Positions 45,191 to 56,970 of a DNA stretch of 64,000 nucleotides are shown here, in pieces. This DNA comes from Thozetella sp. PMI_491 (Eukaryota; Ascomycota; Sordariomycetes; Chaetosphaeriales; Chaetosphaeriaceae). Below the pieces are notes generated by a model. It searched no databases and was not told the DNA's origin. It saw only the letters and a program-made list of their open reading frames with translations. The first letter of the stretch is position 1. Each line of letters opens with the position of its first letter. The DNA lies in NCBI GenBank assembly GCA_021432635.1, contig MU270039.1:124001-188000 (forward strand), in the 5' to 3' direction. A program made the position numbers and the translations under genes.

Positions 45191-45940
45191 GGTGTTGGCT
45201 CGGACACCGGCCGCGCAGTCTCATAGTATTTGATGCCGTATCGCCAAGTCTGACAAGATAAGAAAGACAGTAGTAAGAGGTCAGTATTTTTTTGTTCCTG
45301 GCTCAGGTACCGAGACGTGTCTCGATCAGCTTCCGACCCTGTGGGTGGCCGGCGTCTGGTGGAATTGCGACGAAAGTAGAGGCCCTTCCCTGCCCCTCCT
45401 TCTGCCTATGTGCATTTAACTGATCGACATTCAGCTTTCTTGGCTAGCACAGCCCAAGAGAATGTGTCACTATCTAATCCTGGCTGCTCGGCGCAGATAA
45501 GCCGCTTCGATTGGGCGGTCCCCTGCTGTACTATTCAGCAGTGCAGCCGCACATGCCGCCGAGTGTAACACAACTAGTATACCCCGAGACGCCTAGAGTT
45601 CAACGGTGACGCACGATAGGCAAATAATAAACCCACGCATATGCGAGCTGAATCGGGTCGCCGCAAAGTTGCTCCGTATTACTCGTGTTCGTCTAGTATT
45701 TCCGGAAGCCCCCAATCAAAACGCACGATGGTTGGCCGTCGCAGCCGTTCTGTCCTCTGTGCATCGCGTCCCTGTGGCTGTGTCCCCAGGAGGAAAAATA
45801 AGTACCTAGGTCCGGTAGCGTGTGTCGCTCTACCTCGCTGTGAGGATTCACCTAGTTACTTGTGCTAGCCCGCGCTCGGCGTGCAACGATGCGATTTCTT
45901 CGACATTGCTTGTCTTGCTGAGTACCCAAAGAAAAGCAAA
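45191..45940. other. Shared upstream region of two divergent genes
   Basis: The 750 bp between the large WD40-like gene (minus) and the amino-acid permease (plus) should contain both promoters. No coding sequence or defined binding site was identified. Confidence 0.5.
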
Positions 45941-48495
45941 ATGTATTCCGACAAGTCGGCGACCTCGCCCACGCCCGACGCCATGAGCGGGAGGCAGACA
46001 TACATCGAGCCCGACATGACAGAGAGCATGGAGACGGCCATGCCCAAGGAGCGCCATGAGCGCCGTGGAGAGAGCCTCTGGTAAGAGTCCTACCTTGTAA
46101 CACCAATCGCCATCTTCCGTAATGCTGATAGCTTCCCCTGAAGGAGAGTTCTGAGCGAGAGGCACATCAACGTAAGTCCGTTAGCTTGGTTATAGTGGAT
46201 TAGTGATAAGCGATCTTGCTAACCGGGGGTCATCTGGGATAGATGATTGCATTCTCTGGGTAAGAATTTATAACCTTATCTCAAATTGAACATCGCTAAC
46301 GCAGACAACTCCAGAACAATTGGAAATGGTGCGTTGGGAGGCAACCCCCGCAGCAAACCTAAAAAGCTAATGTGGATCTCCAGGACTGTTTCTCGGGAGC
46401 GGCAAGTCGATTGCATCGGCCGGCCCAGGAGGCGCCGTATTATGCTACGTTCTCATGGGCACAGTTATATCTTCCGTGATTTCTTGTCTCGGTGAAATGA
46501 CTGCTCTAATGCCGGTCAACGCCCCTATGATGGAATTCCCCCGGCGCTTTGTCGATCGAGGCGTTGGCCTTGCGGTTGGCTGGATTTACTGGTGAGCACA
46601 GGAACCCTTACCGAGCCTCGAGAGTCGTTCTGATGCTGCTCAGGTTTGCCTACGCGGTTCTTGCAGCCGACGAACTGGTCGCCGTCTCCAATACTATAAA
46701 ATTCAGCTACAATGACGGAAGGACTGTGCTGGACTGGACCGTAGGCGAGAGCGTTGACAACGCAGTGTGGATATCGGTCTTCTTGGTTCTAGTCATTGTT
46801 ATCAACCTCCTGCCTGTCCGAGTGAGTAGAAAGCCAATCAACAAAGATCCCAGGAGAACGTTGCTCTCTAATATTCGCGTCACATTCAGGTATTTGGCGA
46901 GCTGGAGTACGCGTTCGGCTGCTTCAAGCTGACTTTCATCACCATGCTCATCGTCCTGATGCTGAGTCTTAGCACTATCCAACGTGGGTCCTCCAGCTGT
47001 ACCTAGGGAAGCCGCTCCTTCTAACTATTTCGAAGCGCGAATTGGCGCCTACTATGACGAGCCAATTGGAACCAGATGCAAGTTCTTTCCCATGCCATTT
47101 TCTCCGGTCAGGGTTTCAAGACTAACACGCTTCAAGACTGGAACCTACCTTACTCGTTCTTCAATCCAAATTACTATGTCAAGGACGAAGATAATAACGT
47201 GCAGCGGATCATCAGCGGTTCGTTAGGCACGCTTCTTGGAATGTGGTACGTTTTATACTTTACCCTTTTCACCTCGGCCATAAAAATTCTGTTATCTGAC
47301 CGCTACTACCCCCCACTAGGACTACCTTTATCCGGGTACTATTTTCCTACGTCGGTATGGATATCATGGCAGCGACTGCTGCTGAGAGTCGTGCTCTTGC
47401 CGATGCCGAGAGCATGAAGATGGCGGCACGCAAGATCAACATTCGAATCATCACACTGTACTGCCTTGCAGTTCTGACGGCCTCGTTTGTCGTCCCGATG
47501 GACCACCCTTTCCTCAACGGCGGGGGCCAGTCGGTCGGCTCTCAGTCTATTTTCATCATCGCTGTGGTCGAGGCCGGAATGCCTAACGTAGCACATTTCT
47601 TCAACGCCGTATTCGTCTTCTCGTCATTTACCTGCGCGATCAACTCTATGTACATCGCCTCGCGTGTTCTCCACACTTTGGCTCTGAGAGGTCAGACGGG
47701 GCCGGAGTTCATTACTAGGAGGCTAAGACAATGTCGATCTGGCGTTCCGGTAAGGGCGGTTCTAGTGACGGCCTTCATGATGTTGATAGGATACATGGGC
47801 CGATCGGGCTCGCCTGGGGAGGTAAGCAGAACCCGAAGCCTAGAGATATCTATTGAGCTAACACCGCTGCCAGAGGCTATCGGAACTTGCCAACAACTGC
47901 ACCGTGTCCTGCCTGGTCGTCTTCGTGGCGATCTGCGGAACTTATCTGTTCTTCTACAGAGCGTGAGTGACTCGTTACACACCATAGGAGTCGAGCTTTC
48001 TAACTGTGGATTTTAGATTGGAGGAAGCCAAATTCTCCGGCCATGCCTCCCAAGCCCAAGCTGCTAGTTACGATAGAGATAACGAGCTATATCCATATAA
48101 ATCTCATGGCCAGTGGCTGAAAGCTTCCTATGGTCTAGTAGCGTGCAGCGTGCTACTGTTATTCAATGGTGTGGGCGCCTTCCTGGAGGATCCCTTTGAC
48201 GTCCGCAGATTCGTCTCTGCATATATCAGCGTATGCCCCCTTTATTTATCACTAAGATATCTTTCTAGACTAACGAGTGTAGGTGCCGGTATTTTTGCTT
48301 TTGGTGCTTGGCTACAAGATTCGTAAGCATGGGCTCCGAATTTATAACTACGGGCCGGAGAAGTCGAATGATATCAGTGGCGCAGTTCAGGCTGCGAGCA
48401 CAAAACGCAGGGGAAGGTTGGAGTTCCCCGATAATGGAACTCTGAGAGAGAATGTAAACACGTTCTTGGAGTGGATTTGGGTTTGGATGAAATGA
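45941..48495 (+). CDS. Amino-acid permease (APC superfamily, fungal YAT type) with micro-exons
   Basis: A twelve-exon model gives 619 residues: 45941-46080, 46144-46171, 46243-46259, 46315-46328, 46384-46591, 46644-46821, 46890-46983, 47083-47245, 47320-47821, 47874-47962, 48017-48230, 48283-48495. Exons 2-4 are only 28, 17 and 14 nt, yet together they restore the family start of helix 1: ERHINMIAFSGTIGNGLFLGSG. Later blocks fit too: SCLGEMTALMPVNAPMMEFPRRF, VFGELEYAFGCFKLTF, LFSYVGMDIMAATAAESR, and PYKSHGQWLKASYGLVAC with the final helix VPVFLLLVLGYKI. About twelve membrane helices are expected. The exon 7/8 joint is uncertain, because 46984-47082 could hold further coding sequence. It is a plasma-membrane H+/amino-acid symporter by family; its specificity is unknown. 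It is divergent from the WD40-like gene. Confidence 0.78.
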
Positions 48496-48902
48496 AGTGC
48501 TGAATATGATGACGCGTATCTAGGACTTGGCTTAGGGGACGGCGACACTCTTAGTCGACGGACTGGCGGGGTTTTGGAATAGTTTATAATATGATACCTA
48601 GCATAGAAACAGCAATCAAATTCTTAAACTTGAACAGCCTACTCTATATGCCCGTAGCAGTTCTCTGTTCTTTAAATTCTCAAGCGGCTATCTCAATATT
48701 GTCGACGACTTGTAATACAAGCGGGATAGGGCAACGGCAAGCAACGTCGATTTAAATAATCTACCTTTATAATTCTATCTTGTAGAAATTAGTAGCCAAG
48801 AGAATGTACAAAAAACGCGAAATACTCCTTAGCCAAGAAAAGAAAAGAAAAGAAAAGAAACGGCCAATATAATCCAAAGCCTCGCAAAATTTCGTGCCCC
48901 GT
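48496..48902. other. Intergenic with short AAAAG microsatellite
   Basis: The stretch between two convergent genes carries a pure (AAAAG)-type microsatellite of about five units at 48836-48860. Nothing else was recognised. Confidence 0.6.
48836..48860. repeat. (AAAAG)n microsatellite
   Basis: About five uninterrupted AAAAG units stand between the 3' ends of the permease and the reductase genes. Confidence 0.8.
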
Positions 48903-50137
48903 CTATTTCTGGCCCACTAACTCCAAGTACTGGCTCGCAACGCTGAGAACCTGCTCTTCAAAAGACTTGAACGTGAAACCAAACGTCTTCTCAGCCTTGG
49001 TGCTATCTACGCGAAGAATTGCCGTCGGGGGCCGCTCAGTGGTGTCCACCTTGAAGATGCCCTCCGCTGTCTGCTTGGGGTAGTGCTTCTTGATAATGTC
49101 AAAGGACTCGCTCCACTCAATGCCCTTTGGAGGGTGAGAATTGGCCAGGAAATCCTGGCTTCCACGAATCTTGGGATCAAGCGAGCGAACATGCATCAAG
49201 GCCACATCGTCGACATGGACAGTGACGCCGGGGGAGGGCTGCGTCGATGCCTGGCCAAGAATAGGGCCGATGAGGACGCCATTGGCGCCTTTGCCGATTG
49301 CTGAAGGATCTGTGATGGTTTCATCGCGACCCAGGACGAAAGTCGGTTCAATGTTAATCAGATTAAAGGACGGCTTGTTCTCAGCCATCCACTGCTCCGT
49401 AGCCTCAAAAGCACGCGCCTTGGACGCCGAATATGCGGCCACCCAGTCGGGGTACGGGCCATGGGAAGTTGCACTGCGATGGCTCTCTATAGCGACATGT
49501 TAGAAAATGCCCTAGTTTGAGGCTTTTAATCGAGAAAGGACTGTCTGGTGCATACCATCAATGAGAGTCTCGGTTCCGGCAACACTGAACGATGCAATCG
49601 AGAGAATGGAAGCGGTGATGACAATCCGCTCGATTCCGGCAACCTTGACAGCGGATTCCAGCATCCCCACAGTGCCCCTCACTGCAGGCTGGATGTATGA
49701 GATCTCGTAATCGGTGCCGAAGAGGTCGGGGGAGGCAAACGGCGAAGCCATGTGGATGATGTACTTGACGCCTTTGACGGCATCGTCGTATGCGCCCGGA
49801 ACAGTGATATCTGGGATGATGATTGACTCCATCTGGGAAACATATGGAGAGGCCGACTTCAAGGACTTAATCTTTTCGAATGAGGCAGGGTTCCGGACCG
49901 CCGCGCGGACTCTGTATCCGCCTTGTAGGAGCAAGACTAGGACACGGAAGCCGATAAAGCCGGACGCGCCGGTAAGCTATAGATGGATTAGCATTTGGTC
50001 GATTTAGTGATCTAAATCGAATTAGGTGGCCTCTATCTTTCATAAATAACATGCGAAAGCAGCAGAGAAACGTCCCATAGTGTCGAGATGGGGTTGGATG
50101 AGGGAGTGGTACTCACGAGCACGAGATCGCCCGCCAT
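48903..50137 (-). CDS. NAD(P)-dependent extended SDR, dihydroflavonol-4-reductase/methylglyoxal-reductase-like
   Basis: Three exons (50137-50117, 49976-49556, 49486-48903; introns 140 and 69 bp) give 341 residues. Exon 1 encodes only MAGDLVL and ends at a perfect GTGAGT donor; splicing yields LTGASGFIGFRVLVLLLQGG, the TGxxGxxG NAD(P)-binding loop of extended SDRs. Then come VRNPASFEKIKSL, YIIHMASPF and the catalytic YSASKA (YxxxK). VHVDDVALMHVRSLDP is another typical block. The family includes plant-type DFR homologues and yeast GRE2-like methylglyoxal/ketone reductases, which reduce carbonyls with NADPH in the cytosol; which substrate is used cannot be told. The gene is intact and convergent with the permease. 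Confidence 0.85.
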
Positions 50138-51283
50138 AGCTAGCTGGAGTGGGAGTACTGGTTATAAAGTTGTACAGGGATGTGATATTTTTCGGCCAGA
50201 GTCCGAATTAGGTGTGTGGATTCGATTCTATGTATGTATATGGAACGGGCTGTAGCTGTTGCTGGTGCTTTTCTGAAATTCTTTCGTACAGACATCGACG
50301 ACGAACTCCCCCTTTTATCTTTGGAGCGAAGGCTATCCATGATACCTCGGTGCGCCTGACTGCCGGAAAATAGTTCTAAACATTAGAAATCCAGCTAGAA
50401 GATGCCATCCCGTGGTGATAACAACACAATGGGATGCCCCTGTGTTCACCCTATAGATCGCAACTAGACGTGGTTGGCCAGGGGTCTAACACCCCAAACA
50501 GGATAGGCGAGATCCAGGGCAGTACGTCCCAAAAAGGAAAGGTGTGGACCGGGGCTTTACTGCCCCAAAATGGACGAGCAGCGGCCAGGGCTCTAACGCC
50601 CCAGAAAGGAAAGGTTGGTTTGATCATTAATCAATTAACCCATGGCCGAGCAGAGAGACCATTTGGAGTACCTCAGTCCAGGAAGAGAGTGATCTTGTTT
50701 CTCCTTATTCTCCTTTATCCTAGACAACGTAGAAAAACCATCCAGGAAAGAAACCGTCGACCCTGCTGGCTACCTTCGGGCTTCATTGAGAGGCTTTGCA
50801 GATATCGGGGCTTGAGCATCAAGATTTGCGTATATCCCTGCGCGTGAAGACGTAGCGACCAACTGTACCAACCTAGGCCGTCTGTAGGACCACCGCCACC
50901 GACTGTAACATCTGTGGCTTCGACCACGTCACAGGCCCTGAGTAATCACCCGAGAGGGGCCTGCCGCGGAGGTACACTGCCTTCTCATAGCTTTGGCATT
51001 AACCTCAGTACCCTGCAGCATGCCGTTAACTCCAGATATAGAGCGCAAGCATATTACTCAGACCTGCGACGCATGACGCGCCGCTAGGTTTGAACTGGCC
51101 ACAATTCTCCGCGGATTTGTCGACGCACCCTTTAAAATATCAGGTACCACCGAGAAGCAGGCCGCACACAGAATACAGGTACGACAGGGGTGCGGAACCC
51201 GGTTATAAAGCGTGTCAACCGGGCGCAAATTTGATTATCGGAGTTTCTCGTGTACGTGACGCGTCCGCCACGGGCAGGAGACG
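50138..51283. other. Intergenic region with degenerate minisatellite
   Basis: No gene is recognised. A degenerate repeat lies at about 50475-50616. The remaining sequence to 51283 forms the 5' region of the transcription-factor-like gene. Confidence 0.5.
50475..50616. repeat. Degenerate tandem repeat, ~35-bp unit, about 4 copies
   Basis: The pattern GGGxxTxACxxCCCCA followed by an A-rich GGAAAGG string and a short GGxCCA spacer recurs about four times, each copy diverged and of slightly unequal length. Each copy contains GGGG...CCCC arms that could fold back on themselves. Confidence 0.55.
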
Positions 51284-53068
51284 ATGGCCCTTGCCGAGAA
51301 GCAGTCGTTCGATTTTGTCGGCTATGAAGGTTCCAAGCTCCCTGGGGATCCCAACGTGCGGAGCCTGATCCGACGGCGTGCGATGAAGCACAACGCTGAA
51401 ATCCGAAAGCGAGCTGGAGGCTACGAAAAGCTCAACGTCAGGCAGTACCCTCTTTATGTGTCTAATTTCAAGGCCTTTTCGGGTCAAGGGTCAAAGATAC
51501 ATAGAGGGGGAGTAGACCCCGGATTTGAGGGCCAAACGTATACGGAGTATGACGCAGAGGAGTCCGTGATCGCGAAGGCAAGGCTAACGACAGCCCACGA
51601 CCTCAGAGAGAGAGGCGTTGTCGTAATTATGGATCAATTATCTCGTCCAGTACAGTACCCAGTGTACCCGAAAACTCCAGATTACTCTCTTCTGGATCTT
51701 GCAACGCCACTGACCGTGTTGCACCTGGGCATCAGTACATTGTCATACTTTGGGTCCGAAACCTGCTGCATCGCAAAGACTCTCTCAACTATGCCCACGT
51801 CTGTAGAGAGTAGGCGACTCGTCGCCTTCATTCCTAGCAGATATGGGCGTGTCCCGTCTGTAACGTATGCTACTGATTGTCTAGTACTGCGGTTAGGGCA
51901 GATCGCGCGCGCCGGCAGGCTCGCACTGAAGGAAAATGATATCGCAACCGTGAAGCCTTATATTAAGGCACTACGAGCCCTGCAGGAGTCTATTGATGAT
52001 GAAGATATGAGGATATCCCCCGAGACTCTCTGCGCATCAGAGCTCTTGGGCCTGTTCGAGGTACGCATAACCCCTCTACGGCTTTCACTTCTACTCGGCC
52101 TAACAAAATAATGCCCCTATTAGCTCCTGAATGGGCCATCTGACGTCGAGAAATGGATGCGTCATGCCCGGGGTGCAGCGAAGCTTATCGAGTTACGTGG
52201 TCCAGATCGCTTCAAGACGGACTTCGAGTTGTCCTTGTTCATGACGCATACAGGCCCGATCGTGAGCGGATGCCGTCCAGGTCGAGAGTAAGAAGACGGG
52301 AAACTGATGAGTTTGCTATGCATCTAGATCACCGAAGCGTTCCTTAGCCGCAAGACATGCTTCCTTGGAGAAGAACGTTGGCAGCGTGTGATCCACTCCG
52401 CTATCCGCAACGACTCTTTAGTTCCGCCCGAACAAGCCCCTCTCGTGATAAAGCTATGGGCTAGCCTCAGCAAAGGCCCCAATCTCTTCAAGGAAGTCGA
52501 GAGTGTTATTCTTTCCCCAATCCCCCCAGCAGAAGAAAGACGGGAAGGTCTTATTCAAGTTCTCATCAAAGAGCAAGAGAACCTCAAGATCTGGCTAGCC
52601 ATGGCGGAAGAGTATCAGTTTGGTCAAGCTCATCAGGGCGGGCAAGGCTTCGCGCGCCGCGCTACTACCTTGATGTGGAATTACAAGACTGGGAGGGTTG
52701 CTCCAGAGCGGCAAGTGATCTGGAGGGTGCTACAGGGAACTTTCTTCCTGTGTTGCCTCTTCAAAACGCGCCTCCTGTTCGCTATGGCCCCGTCGCGATT
52801 TCCGGAACTGGAGCTTATTTGCCAAGCCCTGGCAAAGGAAGTCATGGCCATGGGGACCGATCCATCCCTGGAAAGGAAGGAGAGCCTTGTTAGCGGCTTG
52901 TTCATGTCGGAAATTGTCTGGGTGGCGAAGGGGGTCATAGATACCAAGGAAATCTGGTGCGAAGGTCTCACGAAAGGACGCTTAGAGCCGAGCCATGACA
53001 GCTCCGATATGCTAGAAGGCTGGAGATTTGACGCATGGTGCAGCGCCATTGGCAGGAAAGACCGGTAG
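51284..53068 (+). CDS. Fungal transcription-factor-domain protein lacking a Zn2Cys6 cluster
   Basis: Three exons (51284-52060, 52124-52261, 52328-53068; introns 63 and 66 bp, all phase 0) give 551 residues. The N-terminus FDFVGYEGSKLPGDPNVRSLIRRRAMKHNAE is the short basic block that replaces a zinc cluster in one large class of fungal proteins. The rest is helical, in the pattern of the fungal-specific transcription-factor domain 2 group: ATDCLVLRLGQIARAG, HARGAAKLIELRGPDRF, FMTHTGPIITEAF and KTCFLGEERWQRVI. No DNA-binding domain is visible, so it may act through partners or be a diverged regulator. There is no lesion. It is tail-to-tail with the TatD gene. Assignment rests on remembered family pattern. 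Confidence 0.75.
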
Positions 53069-53254
53069 CATTTCGTATATTCTCGTCTTCCCTCTCTCAG
53101 TCGTGTTCATCGCTATACCCGCGCCATACAGACAATTGGAACTCTCTCAGGAAACCATGAGACTCAACGCCGTTTAGGACGAGAAGTGATCGAATCTATC
53201 CTCTATTCGTCTATGCCCTCAATATCAACCTTATATCCCGGCAAAACTTAGCAT

Positions 53255-54335
53255 CTATGCTGAACTTTGCCGCTCACCCAATCCGAACATCCTGGTGCTG
53301 TTGATCCAAGCAGACTCGGCGATCTCATCGACTGTCACGCCCTGGAGCCCAGCAGTGATGTATGCGATTCTATCGATACAGCAGCTCTCATATCGGTTCT
53401 TGACCATACTTCCCAGCACGAACTTGTCCCTCTTCTTACTCGCCGGCAGAGGAGGCGCGTGGACTAGATAACGTTTTGCCACGTCTGAGGTCGGAAGAAT
53501 CTCGCCCCACGGCGCATCGGTCTCAATCTGGAGGCTCTTCAGTGGAATCTGGCTAACCATCTTCAGGCTCTCTTCGTCCTTGAAGCTAAAGCCGTTCACG
53601 CTGATGTCGAAGCCCATTTCCACAAGAGCTAGCATTTCTTCCGCGGTCCCGACAAACGAATGCACAAGCCCGCGCCTCGGTAAATCCGGCAGGTATGGCT
53701 TAATGGTGGCTATAAAGTCGTCGCACGCGGCGCGACAATGCAAAAACAACGGGAGATCCCACTTGTGCGCTACGAAGAGATCGAGCTGGGCTTTGAAGGT
53801 GCGGATCTGGACATCCTTGGGGCATCGTTCCAGCCGGTCGTAGTCCAATCCCAGCTCTCCGAATGCGGCAAGCGGGCACGGATCGAGCTGCAACGCATCC
53901 TGCACAGCCTGGGTTAGCCGGTCAAGGTAGCCCAGCTCTGCCTCGGGCTCGGAAGCGTGGTAGGGATGAACGCCGATGGTGATGAAGCACTGGCTTGGCC
54001 GAGACTTGGCAATGTCTAGGTTGAAGGTAATGTCGCTCAAGGACATGCCCGTGAGCATGACTTTTTCGACGCCAGCGGCCAAGGCCCTGTCCAGGACGGC
54101 ATCAAAGTCCGGCTCGTGATACTTTTTCCCGCGGTATTCCCCAGCAAATTCCTTCGCGGTTGCTGTGACAGCGACCTGGGTATCATCAGCTTCATGTTTT
54201 ACAACTGAAGCAATTCCAGGTCGGTGCATAGACGGCCTGGGTACGATGCTGGATTCTTACATCTGCGAAGCGGAGCTTGGACTTTGCTTTGGGCGGCGCC
54301 GAAGTCGGCAGTTCAGTGGGGATCCCCGAGCTCAT
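53255..54335 (-). CDS. TatD-family metal-dependent deoxyribonuclease
   Basis: Two exons (54335-54261 and 54175-53255; 85-bp intron, GTAAGA donor) give 331 residues. The spliced N-terminus reads KLRFADVAVTATAKEFAGEYRGKK, the place where family members show D-x-G-x-N-L-T-D-P; here that motif is altered. Conserved parts include VEKVMLTGMSL, FITIGVHPYHAS (HP metal-site block), AAFGELGLDYDRL (GE-GLD-D), LPLFLHCRAACDDF (LH-R), HSFVGTAEEM (HSF-G) and LQIETDAPWGEI (ETD-P). These carry the His/Glu/Asp ligands of the amidohydrolase-like barrel. TatD proteins are 3'-5' exonucleases linked to DNA repair and apoptosis-like DNA breakdown. The loss of one N-terminal ligand motif could reduce activity, or the start of exon 2 may differ from my model. 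Confidence 0.82.
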
Positions 54336-55370
54336 GGTGCTGAACGAGGTGCGTCAGTCGCTTGTATCCACGAGGACTCCGCAGGTTCGCCCAGAGAAGA
54401 TCTTGGGGTGCCGCGCAAAACTCGTGGTATTCCTTGCGAGTATCTTATTTTTGGAGGTGGTAGCTGGATGAGGGCTGGTGAAGCACAGAATCTCGGCATA
54501 TCCGCTCCATCACGTGCCGTAGTGGAGCGAAGTGGTCTATGTACTAACTGTAATTATATCTTCTCGGCTCTCTGCCGTCCTGTACAGCAGGCATCGACTA
54601 ATAACAATATCATTTGAAGAAATTGCAGGGAATCTACTAATTGCATGTCGTTGACGACAGTCTTTACTTTTTGCATTTATCATCTCAGGGCCAACTCCTA
54701 TTTGCTGGTATGCCAGATAGTATCACTCATTATCGCTGCAACAAAGCGAATGCCTAAGTACTTGGGTTCTTCGACTTGGCGATATATGTACCAGAGTCCT
54801 ATGTAGGTACTGTTAGACCTCTCTCACGATCTGGGCATCCAAGGTAACCATAGTGTGGCAGGAAAATACGACACATGTCGACATCTGACTGAGTTTGTCC
54901 GCCTGGCGGAGCCAACCATCCCATCCGCCATCCAAGTAGCCCTGCAGGCTAGCATCTGCCTACTTTGGCCCTTAGTCATGAATTGCTTTGTAGTCGCACC
55001 CACGATGCGACCTGAAGTTTGGAGAGCGGCTGAACATTCCGGGCGATGTAACACACAGCCGGGAGAACTACAATAACTGCAAGATCGCGGCGAAGAGTGA
55101 ATGAGTAAGCAAGAGGCATGAGCCGTATGCACGGCCATCTTGGGCCGCTAAAAGAAGACCACTAGTATTGCTCGTCGGACATAACGAGCCCCTGCTTGCA
55201 TGATGCTAATGGTGCAGTAAAAGGTATATGTAGTGCTCTAGTGACCAGTATACATATTCGCCGCTCCGCACACCTGCCTGAGCTTAAGAGCGACTGCGCT
55301 TGAGCCGTTCCCAGCAAGTAGAAGATCGGGCCATTCCAGCACTTATTGCCATATCATCCACACGCGCAAA
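54336..55370. other. Intergenic between divergent genes, nothing recognised
   Basis: About 1 kb holding the 5' regions of the TatD gene (minus) and the disulfide oxidoreductase (plus). No coding or repeat feature was supported. Confidence 0.5.
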
Positions 55371-56795
55371 ATGGCATCCCAGACACCGAAGAAATTCGAC
55401 TACCTCGCACTGGGCACCGGCGAGGCAGGCAAGTACATTGCCTGGATTCTCTCGCGAGATCACGGGAAGAGCTGCGCCGCGATTGAGCGAAAATGGATCG
55501 GCGGCTCCTGCCCCAACATCGCCTGCCTTCCGTCCAAGAACTTTCTTCACTCTGCAAACGTTGCCTACGACCTGCGCCAGGCCTCCTCATATGGCCTTGG
55601 TGCCTATGCCTCGGACACGGAGGCAGTCAAGTCTGACATGGCAGTCGTCAAGGATAGGAAGGTGAAGATGATCCACGGCCCAGGTGGCTTGATGGATCTG
55701 CATCTCGGTCTGTTCAAGGCAAATAATGTGCAAATCATTGAAGGAGAGGGGCGCTTTGTAGGACCTAAGACGATTCAAGTCGGAGATCAGCTCTACACTG
55801 CGGACAACATCGCCATCTCCACCGGCTCGTCCTCCGTGGTCGATGCACGCATCCCGGGATTGATCGAGTCTAAACCGCTTACGCATATCGAGGCGCTTGA
55901 TCTCGATAACCTCCCCTCTCACTTGATCATTCTCGGTGGGGGCTACATAGGCATCGAGTTCGCCCAGGCGTTCCGGAGATTCGGATCCCAGGTGACTGTC
56001 GTGGAGCACAATAAGCACGTGCTAAAGAATGAGGACGCCGATGTGGTTGAGTCACTCGTTGACATCCTGAAGGGTGAGGGCATAGAGTTCCATGTCTCAT
56101 CATCCGTGACACGAGTAGTGGGGACTTCCAGAAATACAGTCTTAGTCACGATTCAGCACGAGGGGAACACGACGCAGATCCAGGGATCTCATATTCTCGT
56201 ATCCGCGGGAAGATCGCCCAACACATCCAACATCGGACTCGAGGAGGTCGGAATCCAGCTCACCGGGACCGGCCACGTCAAAGTGGATGAGCAGCTTCGG
56301 ACGAGCGTAGACGGGGTCTTCGCAGTGGGTGACTGCGCAGGAAGTCCACACTTTACCCACGTCGCATTTGACGACTTCCGTCTTGTCCTGTCTACCATCA
56401 CAGGGGCGCCACGCCCGGGCGGCACCAGCGACCGCCAGATCCCATCGGCGCTGTTCACCACGCCCGAGCTCGTCCACGTAGGACTGAGGGAGCACGAGGC
56501 TGTGGCGCAAGGCGTCAAGTATCGACTGGCCAAGATACCCATGGCGGCGTTCCTTCGCACCCGCACCCTAGGGGACAGCCGAGGCTTCGCGAAGGCGCTG
56601 GTGGAGGCCGATGGGGATCGAATATTGGGGTTCACCGCCCTCGGCCCGTCCGCCGGAGAGCTGTTGCCGGTAGTGCAGCTAGCGATGAAGCTGGGTGCGA
56701 GCTATAAGGACATCGCCAGCCTTATCATCACCCATCCCACCATGGCCGAGGGGCTGGTTGCCCTATTTGGAGCCGTGCCTGCTCGTGCGGTGTAG
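55371..56795 (+). CDS. Class I pyridine nucleotide-disulfide oxidoreductase (lipoamide dehydrogenase/mercuric reductase-like)
   Basis: A single-exon gene of 474 residues. The FAD site LALGTGEAGK is followed by the redox-active motif GGSCPNIACLPSK, with Cys47 and Cys52 in CxxxxC spacing. The NAD(P) domain shows LIILGGGYIGIEFAQAFRRFG. The second FAD motif is VDGVFAVGDCAGSPHFTHVA. The dimer interface supplies ITHPTMAEGL, the His-Pro-Thr...Glu catalytic pair. There is no N-terminal heavy-metal domain and no C-terminal Cys pair, so classical mercuric reductase is unlikely. There is no mitochondrial presequence either, which argues against the housekeeping lipoamide dehydrogenase. It is probably a cytosolic reductase of this fold with an unknown disulfide or quinone substrate. 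Length is normal; no lesion. Confidence 0.86.
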   Translation: MASQTPKKFDYLALGTGEAGKYIAWILSRDHGKSCAAIERKWIGGSCPNIACLPSKNFLHSANVAYDLRQASSYGLGAYASDTEAVKSDMAVVKDRKVKMIHGPGGLMDLHLGLFKANNVQIIEGEGRFVGPKTIQVGDQLYTADNIAISTGSSSVVDARIPGLIESKPLTHIEALDLDNLPSHLIILGGGYIGIEFAQAFRRFGSQVTVVEHNKHVLKNEDADVVESLVDILKGEGIEFHVSSSVTRVVGTSRNTVLVTIQHEGNTTQIQGSHILVSAGRSPNTSNIGLEEVGIQLTGTGHVKVDEQLRTSVDGVFAVGDCAGSPHFTHVAFDDFRLVLSTITGAPRPGGTSDRQIPSALFTTPELVHVGLREHEAVAQGVKYRLAKIPMAAFLRTRTLGDSRGFAKALVEADGDRILGFTALGPSAGELLPVVQLAMKLGASYKDIASLIITHPTMAEGLVALFGAVPARAV

Positions 56796-56970
56796 ACGGG
56801 ATCGGCAGAGGCTGTCATCGTGATTAGCAGTGGAGACGGCCGTTTCTTGAAGGACCTGATGCAACGTGATATAGCGAAAACAATAAACTGTTTAGCATTA
56901 TGTCGGATGTACTTGTGTATTTAGCCTCACCAGCTCTTTCCTCTCTAATGCATAGGCTATGAGCGCTCTT

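Noticed and set aside
46984-47082. Reading of this stretch as a permease exon (PREAAPSNYFEARIGAYY...)
   Set aside because: It looks protein-like, but the frame cannot be joined on both sides with acceptable splice sites. Skipping it as a 99-bp intron closes the frame. Kept as an uncertainty.
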